Assembly: GCA_046726275.1 (NCBI GenBank)
Contig: JBKPAF010000046.1
Coordinates: 1-8,813, forward strand
Reading direction: 5' to 3'
DNA: 8,813 bases
DNA from: DASXTW01 sp046726275
GTDB lineage: Bacteria; Actinomycetota; UBA4738
A model generated the notes under the pieces. That model saw nothing but the letters and a program-made list of their open reading frames with translations. It was not told the DNA's origin and ran no database searches. Position numbers and translations under genes: made by a program. Of the stretch, positions 1 through 5,826 are shown piece by piece (within the stretch, counting starts at the first letter, position 1; the number at the start of each line of letters is the position of its first letter).

Positions 1-1
1 C

Positions 2-1003
2 CTCTATCTCGTCGGGTACGACGCGCCGCTGCTGGAACGCCTGACCGTCCTGATCGTTCCGGCCGGCGGCTCGCCAATCCTCATCGTCCCCGAGCTGGAG
101 CGCCCGCGAGCCGCGACGTCGCCCACCGGGGCGCTTCTGGACATCGAGAGCTGGAAGGACGGAGAGGACCCCTTTGCGCTGGTCGCCCGGGTCCTCCCCG
201 GCGCGGGCCGGCTCGGCGCGGGAGATCGCATGTGGGCGATGAACCTGCTGGGATTCCAGAGCGCCCTCCCGCGGCTCGATGTTGTGCTTGCGTCCATCGT
301 GATGGACCGTCTCCGTGTCCGGAAGGACGAGGGCGAGCTCGAGCTCCTGGTCCGGGCCGGCAGGAGCGCCGACCGGTCCTTCGATCTCATCGTCGGGGAA
401 GGCCTGGGAGGCAAGAGCGAACAGGATGTGTCGCGCCGGCTCTCTCAGCTGCTCATCGAGACCGGCTGTGAGTCGGCCGCGTTCGCCATCGTCGGGTCGG
501 GCCCGAACGGGGCCTCACCGCATCACGAGGCGGGAGAGCGCACCATTCGCGCGGACGACCCCGTCGTCCTGGACTTCGGCGGTCGAGTCGGCGGGTACTG
601 CTCGGACATGACCCGGACGGTGTCGGTGGGCGAGCCGTCTACGGAAGCCAAAGAGGTGCACGAGATCGTCCTCCGGGCCCAGGAGGCGGCGTTCCGCGCC
701 GTGAAGCCCGGTGTGCCCGCGCAGGAGGTGGACCGGGCGGCCCGTCGGGTGATCGATGAGGCCGGGTACGGGGACCGCTTCATCCATCGCACCGGCCACG
801 GCATCGGCCTCGAGGAGCACGAGCATCCGTACATCGTCGAGGGAAACGCCGACCCGCTCGAGCCCGGGATGTGCTTCTCGATCGAGCCGGGCATCTACCT
901 CGACGGGCGCTTCGGTGTCCGGATCGAGGACATCGTGACGGTGACCGACGATGGCGCCGCGCGCCTGAATCATGCTCCCCGCGACTTGACCGTCGTCGGG
1001 TGA
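2..1003 (+). CDS. M24-family Xaa-Pro peptidase (aminopeptidase P/prolidase-like), 5' truncated by the window edge
   Basis: This is a metallopeptidase expected to remove an N-terminal residue preceding proline, or to split X-Pro dipeptides, in the cytoplasm. The frame is open from base 2, so the start lies upstream; 333 codons are visible. Residues 1 to about 95 (counted from base 2) look like the C-terminal part of a creatinase-type N-terminal domain (LYLVGYDAP, then LTVLIVP). The rest is the pita-bread M24 catalytic domain. All five metal ligands of the family are visible: D191 in VVLDFGG, D202 in GYCSDMTRT, H266 in HRTGHGIGLEEHEHP, E295 in SIEPGIY and E309 in RIEDIV. The enzyme should therefore be an active dinuclear-metal peptidase. 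Proline specificity is inferred from the family; related M24B members act on creatine or dipeptides. Its stop lies 1 nt from the convergent DinB stop. Confidence 0.93.
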   Translation, partial: LYLVGYDAPLLERLTVLIVPAGGSPILIVPELERPRAATSPTGALLDIESWKDGEDPFALVARVLPGAGRLGAGDRMWAMNLLGFQSALPRLDVVLASIVMDRLRVRKDEGELELLVRAGRSADRSFDLIVGEGLGGKSEQDVSRRLSQLLIETGCESAAFAIVGSGPNGASPHHEAGERTIRADDPVVLDFGGRVGGYCSDMTRTVSVGEPSTEAKEVHEIVLRAQEAAFRAVKPGVPAQEVDRAARRVIDEAGYGDRFIHRTGHGIGLEEHEHPYIVEGNADPLEPGMCFSIEPGIYLDGRFGVRIEDIVTVTDDGAARLNHAPRDLTVVG

Positions 1004-1004
1004 G

Positions 1005-1529
1005 CTAGTCGCCAGTCGCCCCGTCGATCAGCTCACGCACGACATCCAGATGACCGGCGTGCCGGGCCGTTTCCTCGATCATGTGGACGTAGACCCAACG
1101 GAGGTTCGGACGCTTCTCTGGAGGCCGGTCGGCAGGCCATTCCGCAGCCAGATCGTCGAGTGTATGGTCGGCAGCGATCTTTCGGCTGCGCTCGCACTGG
1201 TCACGATAGAACTGAAGGACCTGCTCGGTGGACTCTCCAGGCTCGAGGTGCATGTCGGCGTCCGGATCCTCGTCCGTCCACGGAGCGGGAAGCTCCTTCT
1301 CACCGGCCATCTTGCTACGGAACCAGTTCTGCTCGACGTAGCCCAGATGCTTGACCATCCCGAGAGGAGACCAGCCGGACGGAACGATGACCCTGCGGAG
1401 ATCCCCGTCAGACATGCCGCTGACCTTCCATTGAATGGTCTCGCGGTAGAAGTCGAGGAAGGTCTCGAGCATTTCGCGCTCACCGACCTGGCGAGGAGGG
1501 TCGAGGCGAGTGTCGTCTCCGTGCGCCAT
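1005..1529 (-). CDS. DinB/DUF664 family putative metal-dependent protein
   Basis: This 174-residue protein has the DUF664 branch of the DinB/YfiT four-helix-bundle fold. Near the N-terminus it has RLDPPRQVGEREMLETFLDF, followed by WSPLGMVKHLGYVE. Near the C-terminus it has HMIEETARHAGHLDVVREL. The likely metal triad is H61, H157 and H160. Family members are thought to be metal-dependent transferases or hydrolases, some using low-molecular-weight thiols such as mycothiol or bacillithiol; the substrate here is unknown. I chose the ATG at 1529 because it puts the conserved DPP/GERE block about 10 residues from the start, as in relatives. A GTG three codons upstream is possible, and the Shine-Dalgarno match is weak for both. 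The open frame continues to 2129, but that part is antisense to the dehydrogenase and has no family similarity. The gene is divergent from the acyl-CoA dehydrogenase. Confidence 0.88.
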   Translation of the reverse strand: MAHGDDTRLDPPRQVGEREMLETFLDFYRETIQWKVSGMSDGDLRRVIVPSGWSPLGMVKHLGYVEQNWFRSKMAGEKELPAPWTDEDPDADMHLEPGESTEQVLQFYRDQCERSRKIAADHTLDDLAAEWPADRPPEKRPNLRWVYVHMIEETARHAGHLDVVRELIDGATGD

Positions 1530-1541
1530 GGCGTGGACTCT

Positions 1542-1573
1542 ACCCAAGGCGATCGGGTGCGGTATCCTTGGGT
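1542..1573. repeat. Inverted repeat ACCCAAGG - 16 nt - CCTTGGGT in the divergent spacer
   Basis: The 8-bp arms at 1542-1549 and 1566-1573 are perfectly complementary. The repeat lies between the DinB start and the operator-like palindrome at 1577-1600. It overlaps TATCCT (1563-1568), a weak candidate -10 element for the dehydrogenase that lacks a convincing -35. Binding by a regulator is inference only. Confidence 0.4.
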
Positions 1574-1576
1574 TCA

Positions 1577-1600
1577 GTAACCTACGGTTCGGTAGGTTAC
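1577..1600. promoter_or_regulatory. Candidate operator: 9-bp inverted repeat (TetR-type layout)
   Basis: Perfect half-sites GTAACCTAC (1577-1585) and GTAGGTTAC (1592-1600) flank a 6-nt GGTTCG centre. The site lies 29 nt before the acyl-CoA dehydrogenase start and 48 nt from the divergent DinB start. Length and symmetry suit a dimeric repressor. TetR-family proteins commonly control acyl-CoA dehydrogenase genes in actinobacteria, so a TetR-like lipid or CoA-ester sensor is a reasonable guess. No regulator gene is in the window. A transcript hairpin with the GGTTCG loop is an alternative reading. Confidence 0.55.
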
Positions 1601-1607
1601 GCCCGTT

Positions 1608-1619
1608 CTCCACGTGGAG
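1608..1619. promoter_or_regulatory. Perfect 12-bp palindrome CTCCACGTGGAG overlapping the Shine-Dalgarno of the dehydrogenase
   Basis: The right half of the palindrome supplies GTGGAGG (1614-1620), which sits 8 nt before GTG 1629. This is the ribosome-binding site that fixes the dehydrogenase start at 1629 rather than at the in-frame GTG 1614. A zero-loop palindrome cannot fold well on its own as RNA, so if functional it is more likely a DNA site. Confidence 0.45.
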
Positions 1620-1628
1620 GTTTTTCCT

Positions 1629-2804
1629 GTGACGCGTTCGCACATCCCAGAAGAGCTCCTGGAGCTGCGACAGACGCTCCGCGACTTCGTCGACCGCGAG
1701 ATCCGGCCGCTCGAGGAATCGCACCGGCAGGAGATCCAGGAGACCGGCATCTTCGAGGCCTATAGGGACGAGCGGCTGAAGATCCGCAAGCGCTCGGCCG
1801 AGCTCGGATTCTGGACGCTGCACATGCCGGAGGAGGTCGGGGGAGCGGGCCTGTCCTATCTCGGCCAGGTCCTGCTCCACGAGGAGGCCAGCCGGACCGG
1901 GCTCCTCCTGGCCCACTTCGAATCGATCTTCCCCGTCGTAACTGGCCCGACCCCGATCTACCTGGACTGCACCGAGGCCCAGCGGGAGAAGTATCTGTTC
2001 CCACTGATGGCGGCCGACAAGGTGACGTGCTTCGCCCTGACCGAGCCCGGCGCCGGATCCGACGCCACCGGCATCCAGACCAAGGCCGTGAGGTCGGGCG
2101 GCGGGTGGGTCATCACCGGCCGCAAGCACTTCATCACGGGAGGCGACTCGGCGGACTTCGCCCTGGTCTTCGCTGTGACCGATCCCGAGAAGCGAGCCCA
2201 GGGCGGGATCACGGCCTTCCTCGTCGATGCCGACGCGCCCGGCTATTCCGTCTCGCGCCTCCAGCGGACCATGTCCCCGTACCAGAACCCGGCGGAGCTG
2301 ACCTTCGAGGACGTCCCGGTCTCCGAGGGGAACGTCCTGGGCAAGGTCGGTTTCGGTTTCTACTCGGCGGTGAAGGGGATCAACGGCGCCAGATTGCAGA
2401 TCGCGGCCAGCGCGCTAGGCATCGCCCAGAACCTCCTCGACCGCTCGCTCGAGTACGCCCGCGACCGCACGGCGTTCGGCCAGCCCATCGGGAAGAACCA
2501 GTACGTCCAGGGGATGCTTGTCGATTCCTTCGCGGAACTGGAACAGGCCAGGCTGCTGGTCTACAAGTGCGCCCAGGAGATCGACGAGGGTGCGGACGGC
2601 AGGCGCCAGGCCGCGCTGGCCAAGCTCGTAGCCACAGAGATGGTCGGGCGGGTGGCCGATCGAGCGATCCAGGTGCACGGGGGCAACGGGTTCATGACCG
2701 AGCTCGGGCTGGAGCCCTGGTACCGGGACGTCAGGGCAATGCGCCTGTACGAGGGAACCAGCGAGATCCTTCGCACGAACGTCGCCAAGACGCTCGGTCT
2801 GTAG
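1629..2804 (+). CDS. Acyl-CoA dehydrogenase (FAD-dependent)
   Basis: This flavoenzyme introduces an alpha,beta double bond into an acyl-CoA and passes electrons to electron-transfer flavoprotein (beta-oxidation or amino-acid catabolism). At 391 residues it has normal family length. The N-terminal helical domain begins at about residue 5. The first family signature, ALTEPGAGSDATG, is at 136-148 (flavin contacts). The conserved RDRTAFGQPIGKNQ lies in the C-terminal helical domain, followed by QVHGGNGFMTELGLEPWYRD near the end. E375 in RLYEGTSEILR is at the position of the catalytic base in short/medium-chain enzymes. Chain-length specificity cannot be read from the sequence. I chose the start GTG 1629 because GTGGAGG lies 8 nt upstream; GTG 1614 would sit inside that Shine-Dalgarno. 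The leader carries three inverted repeats suggesting repressor control. The stop lies 3 nt from the convergent FG-GAP gene. Confidence 0.95.
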   Translation: MTRSHIPEELLELRQTLRDFVDREIRPLEESHRQEIQETGIFEAYRDERLKIRKRSAELGFWTLHMPEEVGGAGLSYLGQVLLHEEASRTGLLLAHFESIFPVVTGPTPIYLDCTEAQREKYLFPLMAADKVTCFALTEPGAGSDATGIQTKAVRSGGGWVITGRKHFITGGDSADFALVFAVTDPEKRAQGGITAFLVDADAPGYSVSRLQRTMSPYQNPAELTFEDVPVSEGNVLGKVGFGFYSAVKGINGARLQIAASALGIAQNLLDRSLEYARDRTAFGQPIGKNQYVQGMLVDSFAELEQARLLVYKCAQEIDEGADGRRQAALAKLVATEMVGRVADRAIQVHGGNGFMTELGLEPWYRDVRAMRLYEGTSEILRTNVAKTLGL

Positions 2805-2807
2805 GGT

Positions 2808-4454
2808 CTACGCGGGGATGTGGCCCCCCAGCCCGTAGCCGAACCGGTCACCCCGATCGGCCGGACCGGCCAGATCGTCCTGCGTCCAGTACTGGCTCCC
2901 TTCAGGTCCTAACCCTTGCGGGCTTCCGTACGCCACGTTGATGGCGCCAGCGTCCCTCTTGGTCAGCACGTCCTCCGCCGGAACTCCAATGGCCAGGTCG
3001 GCGGCATCCCCCTTGCCGTATTGACCCGACACGAGGGAGAACGCGAACGTGTCCCACAGCTCGTTCGGGCTGCCCCCGAACCCCTCCTGGGTCCACAGCC
3101 GATTCCCGGCTGACCGGAGCCCCTCGGGTCGGCCGTTGATGGTGGCCACGGCGCCGGCGTTCGTGGGCGGATCCTCCCCCGGAACCCCGACGGCCAGATC
3201 GGCCGAGAGGTCCTCGTTGAAGTCACCGGCGGCCAGGGCGAATCCGAACTCGTCCCTGGCGTCGGCCGTATTGACGATCCCGGAGCTGTCCTGGGACCAG
3301 AGCTGGTTTCCGCGGAAGTTCAGACCGGAATCGGATCCGTAGATCACGTTCACCGCTCCGGCGTTGGCCTTGGCGCCGATGTCCTCGAACGGCACCCCCA
3401 GGGCGAGGTCGTCGAAAGCATCGTGATCGAAGTCCGCGGCGACCAGGGCAAATCCGAGGAGGTCGTTCGTCTCGGAGTTCCCGGCGATCCCCGGGCGGTC
3501 CTGCCCCCAGAGCTGCGTGCCCGCGGCGGAGAGCCCCGAGGCCGAGCCGTAGATCACGTTCACGACTCCCGAGTCCAGGCCGACCTGATCCTCCCTGGGG
3601 ACCCCAACCACGAGATCACCGAACGTGTCGCCGTCGAAGTCCCCGGCTGTCAGGGCGGAGCCGAACGTGTCTCCTTTCTCCGACGCACCGATGATCCCCG
3701 GGCTGTTCTGTGTCCAGAACTGATTCCCGTCCGAGGTGAGGCCGGTGGGCGAGCCATAGAGGACGTTCACCGCACCGGCATGACCGCGTTTGTTCACCCG
3801 CTCGAAGGGCACCCCGATGGCAAGGTCAGCGGCTCCGTCATGGTTGAGGTCGGCCGCCGCCAGGGCTCGACCGAACTGGTCTCCGGGCTCGCGTACATCC
3901 CGGATCCCTGCGCTGTCCTGCGTCCACACCTGGCTTCCGGCCGAGTTCAGTCCGGTGGGCGAGCCGTAGATGACGTTCACCACGCCGGAGTCCTCGGGGG
4001 AGTCCTCGAGCGGAACCCCCACGGCAAGGTCGTCGATTCCGTCCCCGTTGAAGTCGCCCGCCGCCGCGCTGAATCCGAACTGGTCCGAGGCCTCCACGGA
4101 ATCCCCGATCCCGGAGCTGTCCTGGGTCCACCACTGATTCCCGGCCACGGCGAGGCCGGTCGCGGACCCATAGACCACGTTGACCCCGCCCGCGTCGATC
4201 GTGCCCACGACATCCTCGTTCGGCACGCCGATTGCGAGGTCCGAGAACCCGTCCCCATTGAAGTCACTCGTCGGCCTGGTCACCGGTTGCACCGGGCCTG
4301 GTCTCGGCTGGGGAGAGAGCGACTGGCGCCCTCCCGACTCTCGGGCTTTCGGAGTCGAAGAGGAATCCGAAGCCCGCGTCCCCGGTGCGCTTGCGTAGCC
4401 CACGAGCGCAAGGGCGAAGGCCGCGGGGAGGACGGCGCGACGAAACGTTCTCAT
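2808..4454 (-). CDS. Secreted FG-GAP repeat protein, seven-bladed integrin-alpha-type beta-propeller
   Basis: This 548-residue exported protein is likely extracellular. Residues 1-28 form a Sec-type signal peptide: MRTFRR, then a hydrophobic AVLPAAFALALVGYASA, with probable cleavage after TRA (A28). A Ser/Pro-rich linker (29-63) leads to seven FG-GAP units starting at about residues 64, 134, 202, 272, 341, 411 and 478, a period near 69. Each has a calcium-loop-like segment followed by DLAIGVP or a variant, then NVIYGS-like and WTQDSSGI-like strands. The loops go from DFNGDGFSD in unit 1 to a degenerate QYGKGDAAD in unit 7. Seven units predict one closed propeller and no other domain or anchor. 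Such domains bind proteins or glycans, and the ligand is unknown. ATG 4454 is chosen for the signal peptide. Its Shine-Dalgarno is poor: AAAGGAG lies about 30 nt upstream. An in-frame ATG at 4532 would bury the signal. Confidence 0.93.
   Translation of the reverse strand: MRTFRRAVLPAAFALALVGYASAPGTRASDSSSTPKARESGGRQSLSPQPRPGPVQPVTRPTSDFNGDGFSDLAIGVPNEDVVGTIDAGGVNVVYGSATGLAVAGNQWWTQDSSGIGDSVEASDQFGFSAAAGDFNGDGIDDLAVGVPLEDSPEDSGVVNVIYGSPTGLNSAGSQVWTQDSAGIRDVREPGDQFGRALAAADLNHDGAADLAIGVPFERVNKRGHAGAVNVLYGSPTGLTSDGNQFWTQNSPGIIGASEKGDTFGSALTAGDFDGDTFGDLVVGVPREDQVGLDSGVVNVIYGSASGLSAAGTQLWGQDRPGIAGNSETNDLLGFALVAADFDHDAFDDLALGVPFEDIGAKANAGAVNVIYGSDSGLNFRGNQLWSQDSSGIVNTADARDEFGFALAAGDFNEDLSADLAVGVPGEDPPTNAGAVATINGRPEGLRSAGNRLWTQEGFGGSPNELWDTFAFSLVSGQYGKGDAADLAIGVPAEDVLTKRDAGAINVAYGSPQGLGPEGSQYWTQDDLAGPADRGDRFGYGLGGHIPA
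2811..4265 (-). repeat. Seven tandem ~207-bp units encoding the FG-GAP blades
   Basis: In coding order the units are 4265-4056, 4055-3852, 3851-3642, 3641-3435, 3434-3225, 3224-3024 and 3023-2811 (67 to 71 codons each). They are clearly diverged at the DNA level and share mainly the Asp-rich loop, the GVP turn, YGS and WTQ codons. They therefore look like an old duplication series rather than a recombinogenic identical repeat. Confidence 0.85.
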
Positions 4455-4608
4455 GCTGCGGCGCCACGCTACTACACGCCCGGCGCTCCTTTCGACAACG
4501 TCTCTGGCGGGCGATTCGCCAAGGATTGACATCTCGCGCGACCGCCCGATACGTTGCGACCTCACAGGCCCTTCCCCATGATCCCCGAGGAACAGGGACG
4601 GACCCATC
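4455..4608. promoter_or_regulatory. Divergent spacer between the FG-GAP gene and the Mau-like operon
   Basis: This 154-bp spacer is the only transcription-start region for both directions. Besides the plus-strand promoter at 4526-4555, it holds the odd-centred palindrome GGCGA-T-TCGCC at 4510-4520, 5 bp upstream of that -35. On the minus strand TTGTCG (4491-4496) precedes TAGTAG (4467-4472) by 18 bp, a weak possible promoter for the FG-GAP gene. No clear riboswitch or attenuator is visible. Confidence 0.4.
4526..4555 (+). promoter_or_regulatory. Sigma-70-like promoter candidate for the Mau-like operon
   Basis: There is a perfect -35 TTGACA at 4526-4531. After 16-18 bp comes GATACGTT (4548-4555), which contains partial -10 matches (GATACG or TACGTT). 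The spacing and perfect -35 are convincing, while the -10 is only fair, as is common in high-GC bacteria. It lies about 55 nt before the MauE-like start, which would give a leader of roughly 45-50 nt. Confidence 0.5.
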
Positions 4609-5217
4609 GTGAACGTGGCTCGCAGCGCCCGGCTCGACCTGCTGACTCCCACGTTCTTCGCCGTAGCCAGTCTGCTGATCGTCTCCGGAGTGGCCAAGCT
4701 CAAGACCCCTGGTCCGGCGCGCGCCGCCCTCGGTGTCCTGCACCTTCCGTCCAGGCCTTCGATCGTTCGGGGCGTCGGATTGGTCGAGATCGGGATCGGG
4801 ATGTGGTGCCTTTTCGGGCCGAGCGCGACCTCTGCCCTGTTGCTCGCACTGCTGTACGCGGCGTTCGCCGGCTTCATCGCCGTTCTCATGAGATCGGCCA
4901 ACCGGGTGACCTCCTGCGGTTGCGTGGGGGGCAGGGACTCGCCTCCGAGCCTTGTCCACTTCGTGGTGAATACCGCGGCCGCCGCCATCGCGGCCGTTCT
5001 CGCCACCGCACCGCCGGCCGGAGTCCTCGCCACAGCCGCTCGCCTCCCCGTGGGCGGCGTGCCATTCCTCGTGGGCACCGGGCTGATCGCGTACCTGGCC
5101 CATCTCACCGTCACCTACCTTCCGGCCGTGTTCTGGTCCTACGGGGGTTCGACGTCCGGCCGGTTCAGCGGCGGCGCTCCGCGCCGGTTCGCCGTCAGAC
5201 CCGGGAAGGCTCCGTGA
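4609..5217 (+). CDS. MauE-family (DoxX-like) membrane protein, methylamine-utilisation type
   Basis: This 202-residue integral membrane protein has four to five hydrophobic segments, at about 14-31, 53-70, 74-94, 115-133 and 147-175. Family marks are SGVAKLKTPG at about 26-35, a Glu in the second segment (VEIGIG), and the cytoplasm/periplasm-boundary motif CGCVGG at 103-108, matching the CxCFG-type motif of MauE. MauE works with MauD in making or stabilising the disulfide-rich light chain of methylamine dehydrogenase. The C103/C105 pair may take part in electron relay, which is inference. The start is GTG 4609, with AGGGACGG about 8 nt upstream as a moderate ribosome-binding site. The stop TGA overlaps the next start (GTGA, 5214-5217), showing translational coupling to the MauA-like gene. 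The C-terminal 25 residues are basic and rich in Gly/Ser. Confidence 0.87.
   Translation: MNVARSARLDLLTPTFFAVASLLIVSGVAKLKTPGPARAALGVLHLPSRPSIVRGVGLVEIGIGMWCLFGPSATSALLLALLYAAFAGFIAVLMRSANRVTSCGCVGGRDSPPSLVHFVVNTAAAAIAAVLATAPPAGVLATAARLPVGGVPFLVGTGLIAYLAHLTVTYLPAVFWSYGGSTSGRFSGGAPRRFAVRPGKAP
5203..5217 (+). promoter_or_regulatory. Coupled start: GGGAAGG Shine-Dalgarno and GTGA stop/start overlap
   Basis: GGGAAGG (5203-5209) precedes GTG 5214 by 4 nt, and the GTG shares bases with the upstream TGA (5215-5217). This overlap sets the MauA-like start and implies that its translation depends on ribosomes finishing the MauE-like gene. The open frame extends much further upstream but is out of frame with MauE and has no family features. 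Confidence 0.7.
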
Positions 5218-5792
5218 GCGACCGGTTGTTCAGAGCAGCAACCGCTCTGCTGGAGCGCCGCGTGAGCAGGCGGAGCGCGCTCGTACGCATGGCCACCGCC
5301 GGTTCAGCCCTGGTCGTCGCCCCCATCCGGTACCTGACCCGGCCGGTCGCCGCCGCGCCCCTGATCGCGTGCAGGAACTGCGGCGGGGGAACCAGGTGCT
5401 GCGACGGCTACACGGTGTTCTGCTGCACGCTCACCGGGGTGAACGCGTGTCCCTCGTACACGTACATGGGTGGGTGGTGGAAGTGCACGAGCTACAACGG
5501 AAACGGCCCGTGCTCGGGGGAGGGAGTCCGCTACTACATCGACTGCAACCGATTGCTCGACGAGAGCTGTCCGGGCGGATGCAAGTGCGCCTTCAACAAG
5601 TGCTCGTACCGGCAGACGTGCTGCAACGTCTTCCGGTACGGGCAGTGTCACACCGAGGTCCCTAGGGTCACAGCGATCGCGTGCCGGGTGATCAAGTGTG
5701 TGAACCCGTGCACGCTCTATTCGTCCTGCAACTGCACCTACAAGCAGGACAACGTCACATGCTCCCATGAGGAGGATGCCATCTGCCTGTGA
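5214..5792 (+). CDS. Methylamine dehydrogenase light chain (MauA)-family protein, Cys-rich, Tat-exported, second TTQ Trp apparently missing
   Basis: The protein has 192 residues. The N-terminus, with ERRVSRRSALVRMATAG at 14-30, is a Tat signal (S18-R19-R20) resembling MauA leaders, with probable cleavage near A47/A48. The mature part has 24 Cys (C53 to C191), enough for 12 disulfides; MADH light chain has six. By eye against MADH light chain: D64 in RCCDGYTVFCC matches Asp32, W88/W89 in GGWWKC match the quinone-bearing Trp57, D110 in YYIDC matches Asp76, and T175 may match Thr122. The second TTQ Trp (Trp108, in IIWC) falls on A156 in AIAC, and no other Trp exists in the mature protein. A classical two-Trp TTQ therefore looks impossible. 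The fold and export are well supported; amine oxidation is not. It lies between MauE- and MauD-like genes, likely its folding partners. No MauB heavy chain is in the window. Confidence 0.85.
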   Translation: MSDRLFRAATALLERRVSRRSALVRMATAGSALVVAPIRYLTRPVAAAPLIACRNCGGGTRCCDGYTVFCCTLTGVNACPSYTYMGGWWKCTSYNGNGPCSGEGVRYYIDCNRLLDESCPGGCKCAFNKCSYRQTCCNVFRYGQCHTEVPRVTAIACRVIKCVNPCTLYSSCNCTYKQDNVTCSHEEDAICL

Positions 5793-5814
5793 GCCCACTT
5801 CACCCATCGAGCGC

Positions 5815-5821
5815 AAGGAGG
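5815..5821 (+). promoter_or_regulatory. Consensus Shine-Dalgarno AAGGAGG fixing a TTG start
   Basis: The full consensus AAGGAGG lies 5 nt before TTG 5827. The alternative in-frame ATGs at 5767 and 5776 lie inside the end of the MauA-like gene and have no suitably spaced ribosome-binding site. Confidence 0.8.
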
Positions 5822-5826
5822 CTGCC

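Noticed and set aside
1534..1568. Promoter TGGACT ... TATCCT before the acyl-CoA dehydrogenase
   Set aside because: The 23-bp spacing is too long; TATCCT alone is insufficient.
1530..2129. Extension of the DinB frame upstream of 1529
   Set aside because: It is antisense to the acyl-CoA dehydrogenase, and the DUF664 domain starts just after 1529.
2859..2871. GGCCGG-A-CCGGCC palindrome near the convergent junction as a terminator
   Set aside because: A one-base loop cannot fold well, there is no U-tract, and it is inside the FG-GAP coding region.
3423..4529. Plus-strand 368-codon open frame
   Set aside because: It is antisense to the FG-GAP repeats, and its internal repetition mirrors those repeats.
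4455..5114. Upstream extension of the FG-GAP reading frame antisense to the MauE-like gene
   Set aside because: The frame stays open because of GC-rich codon bias; a clear signal peptide begins at ATG 4454, and the upstream translation has no family features.
4554..5213. Long N-terminal extension of the MauA-like frame
   Set aside because: It overlaps the MauE gene in another frame, is Arg/Pro-rich shadow sequence, and the Tat signal plus GTGA overlap place the start at 5214.
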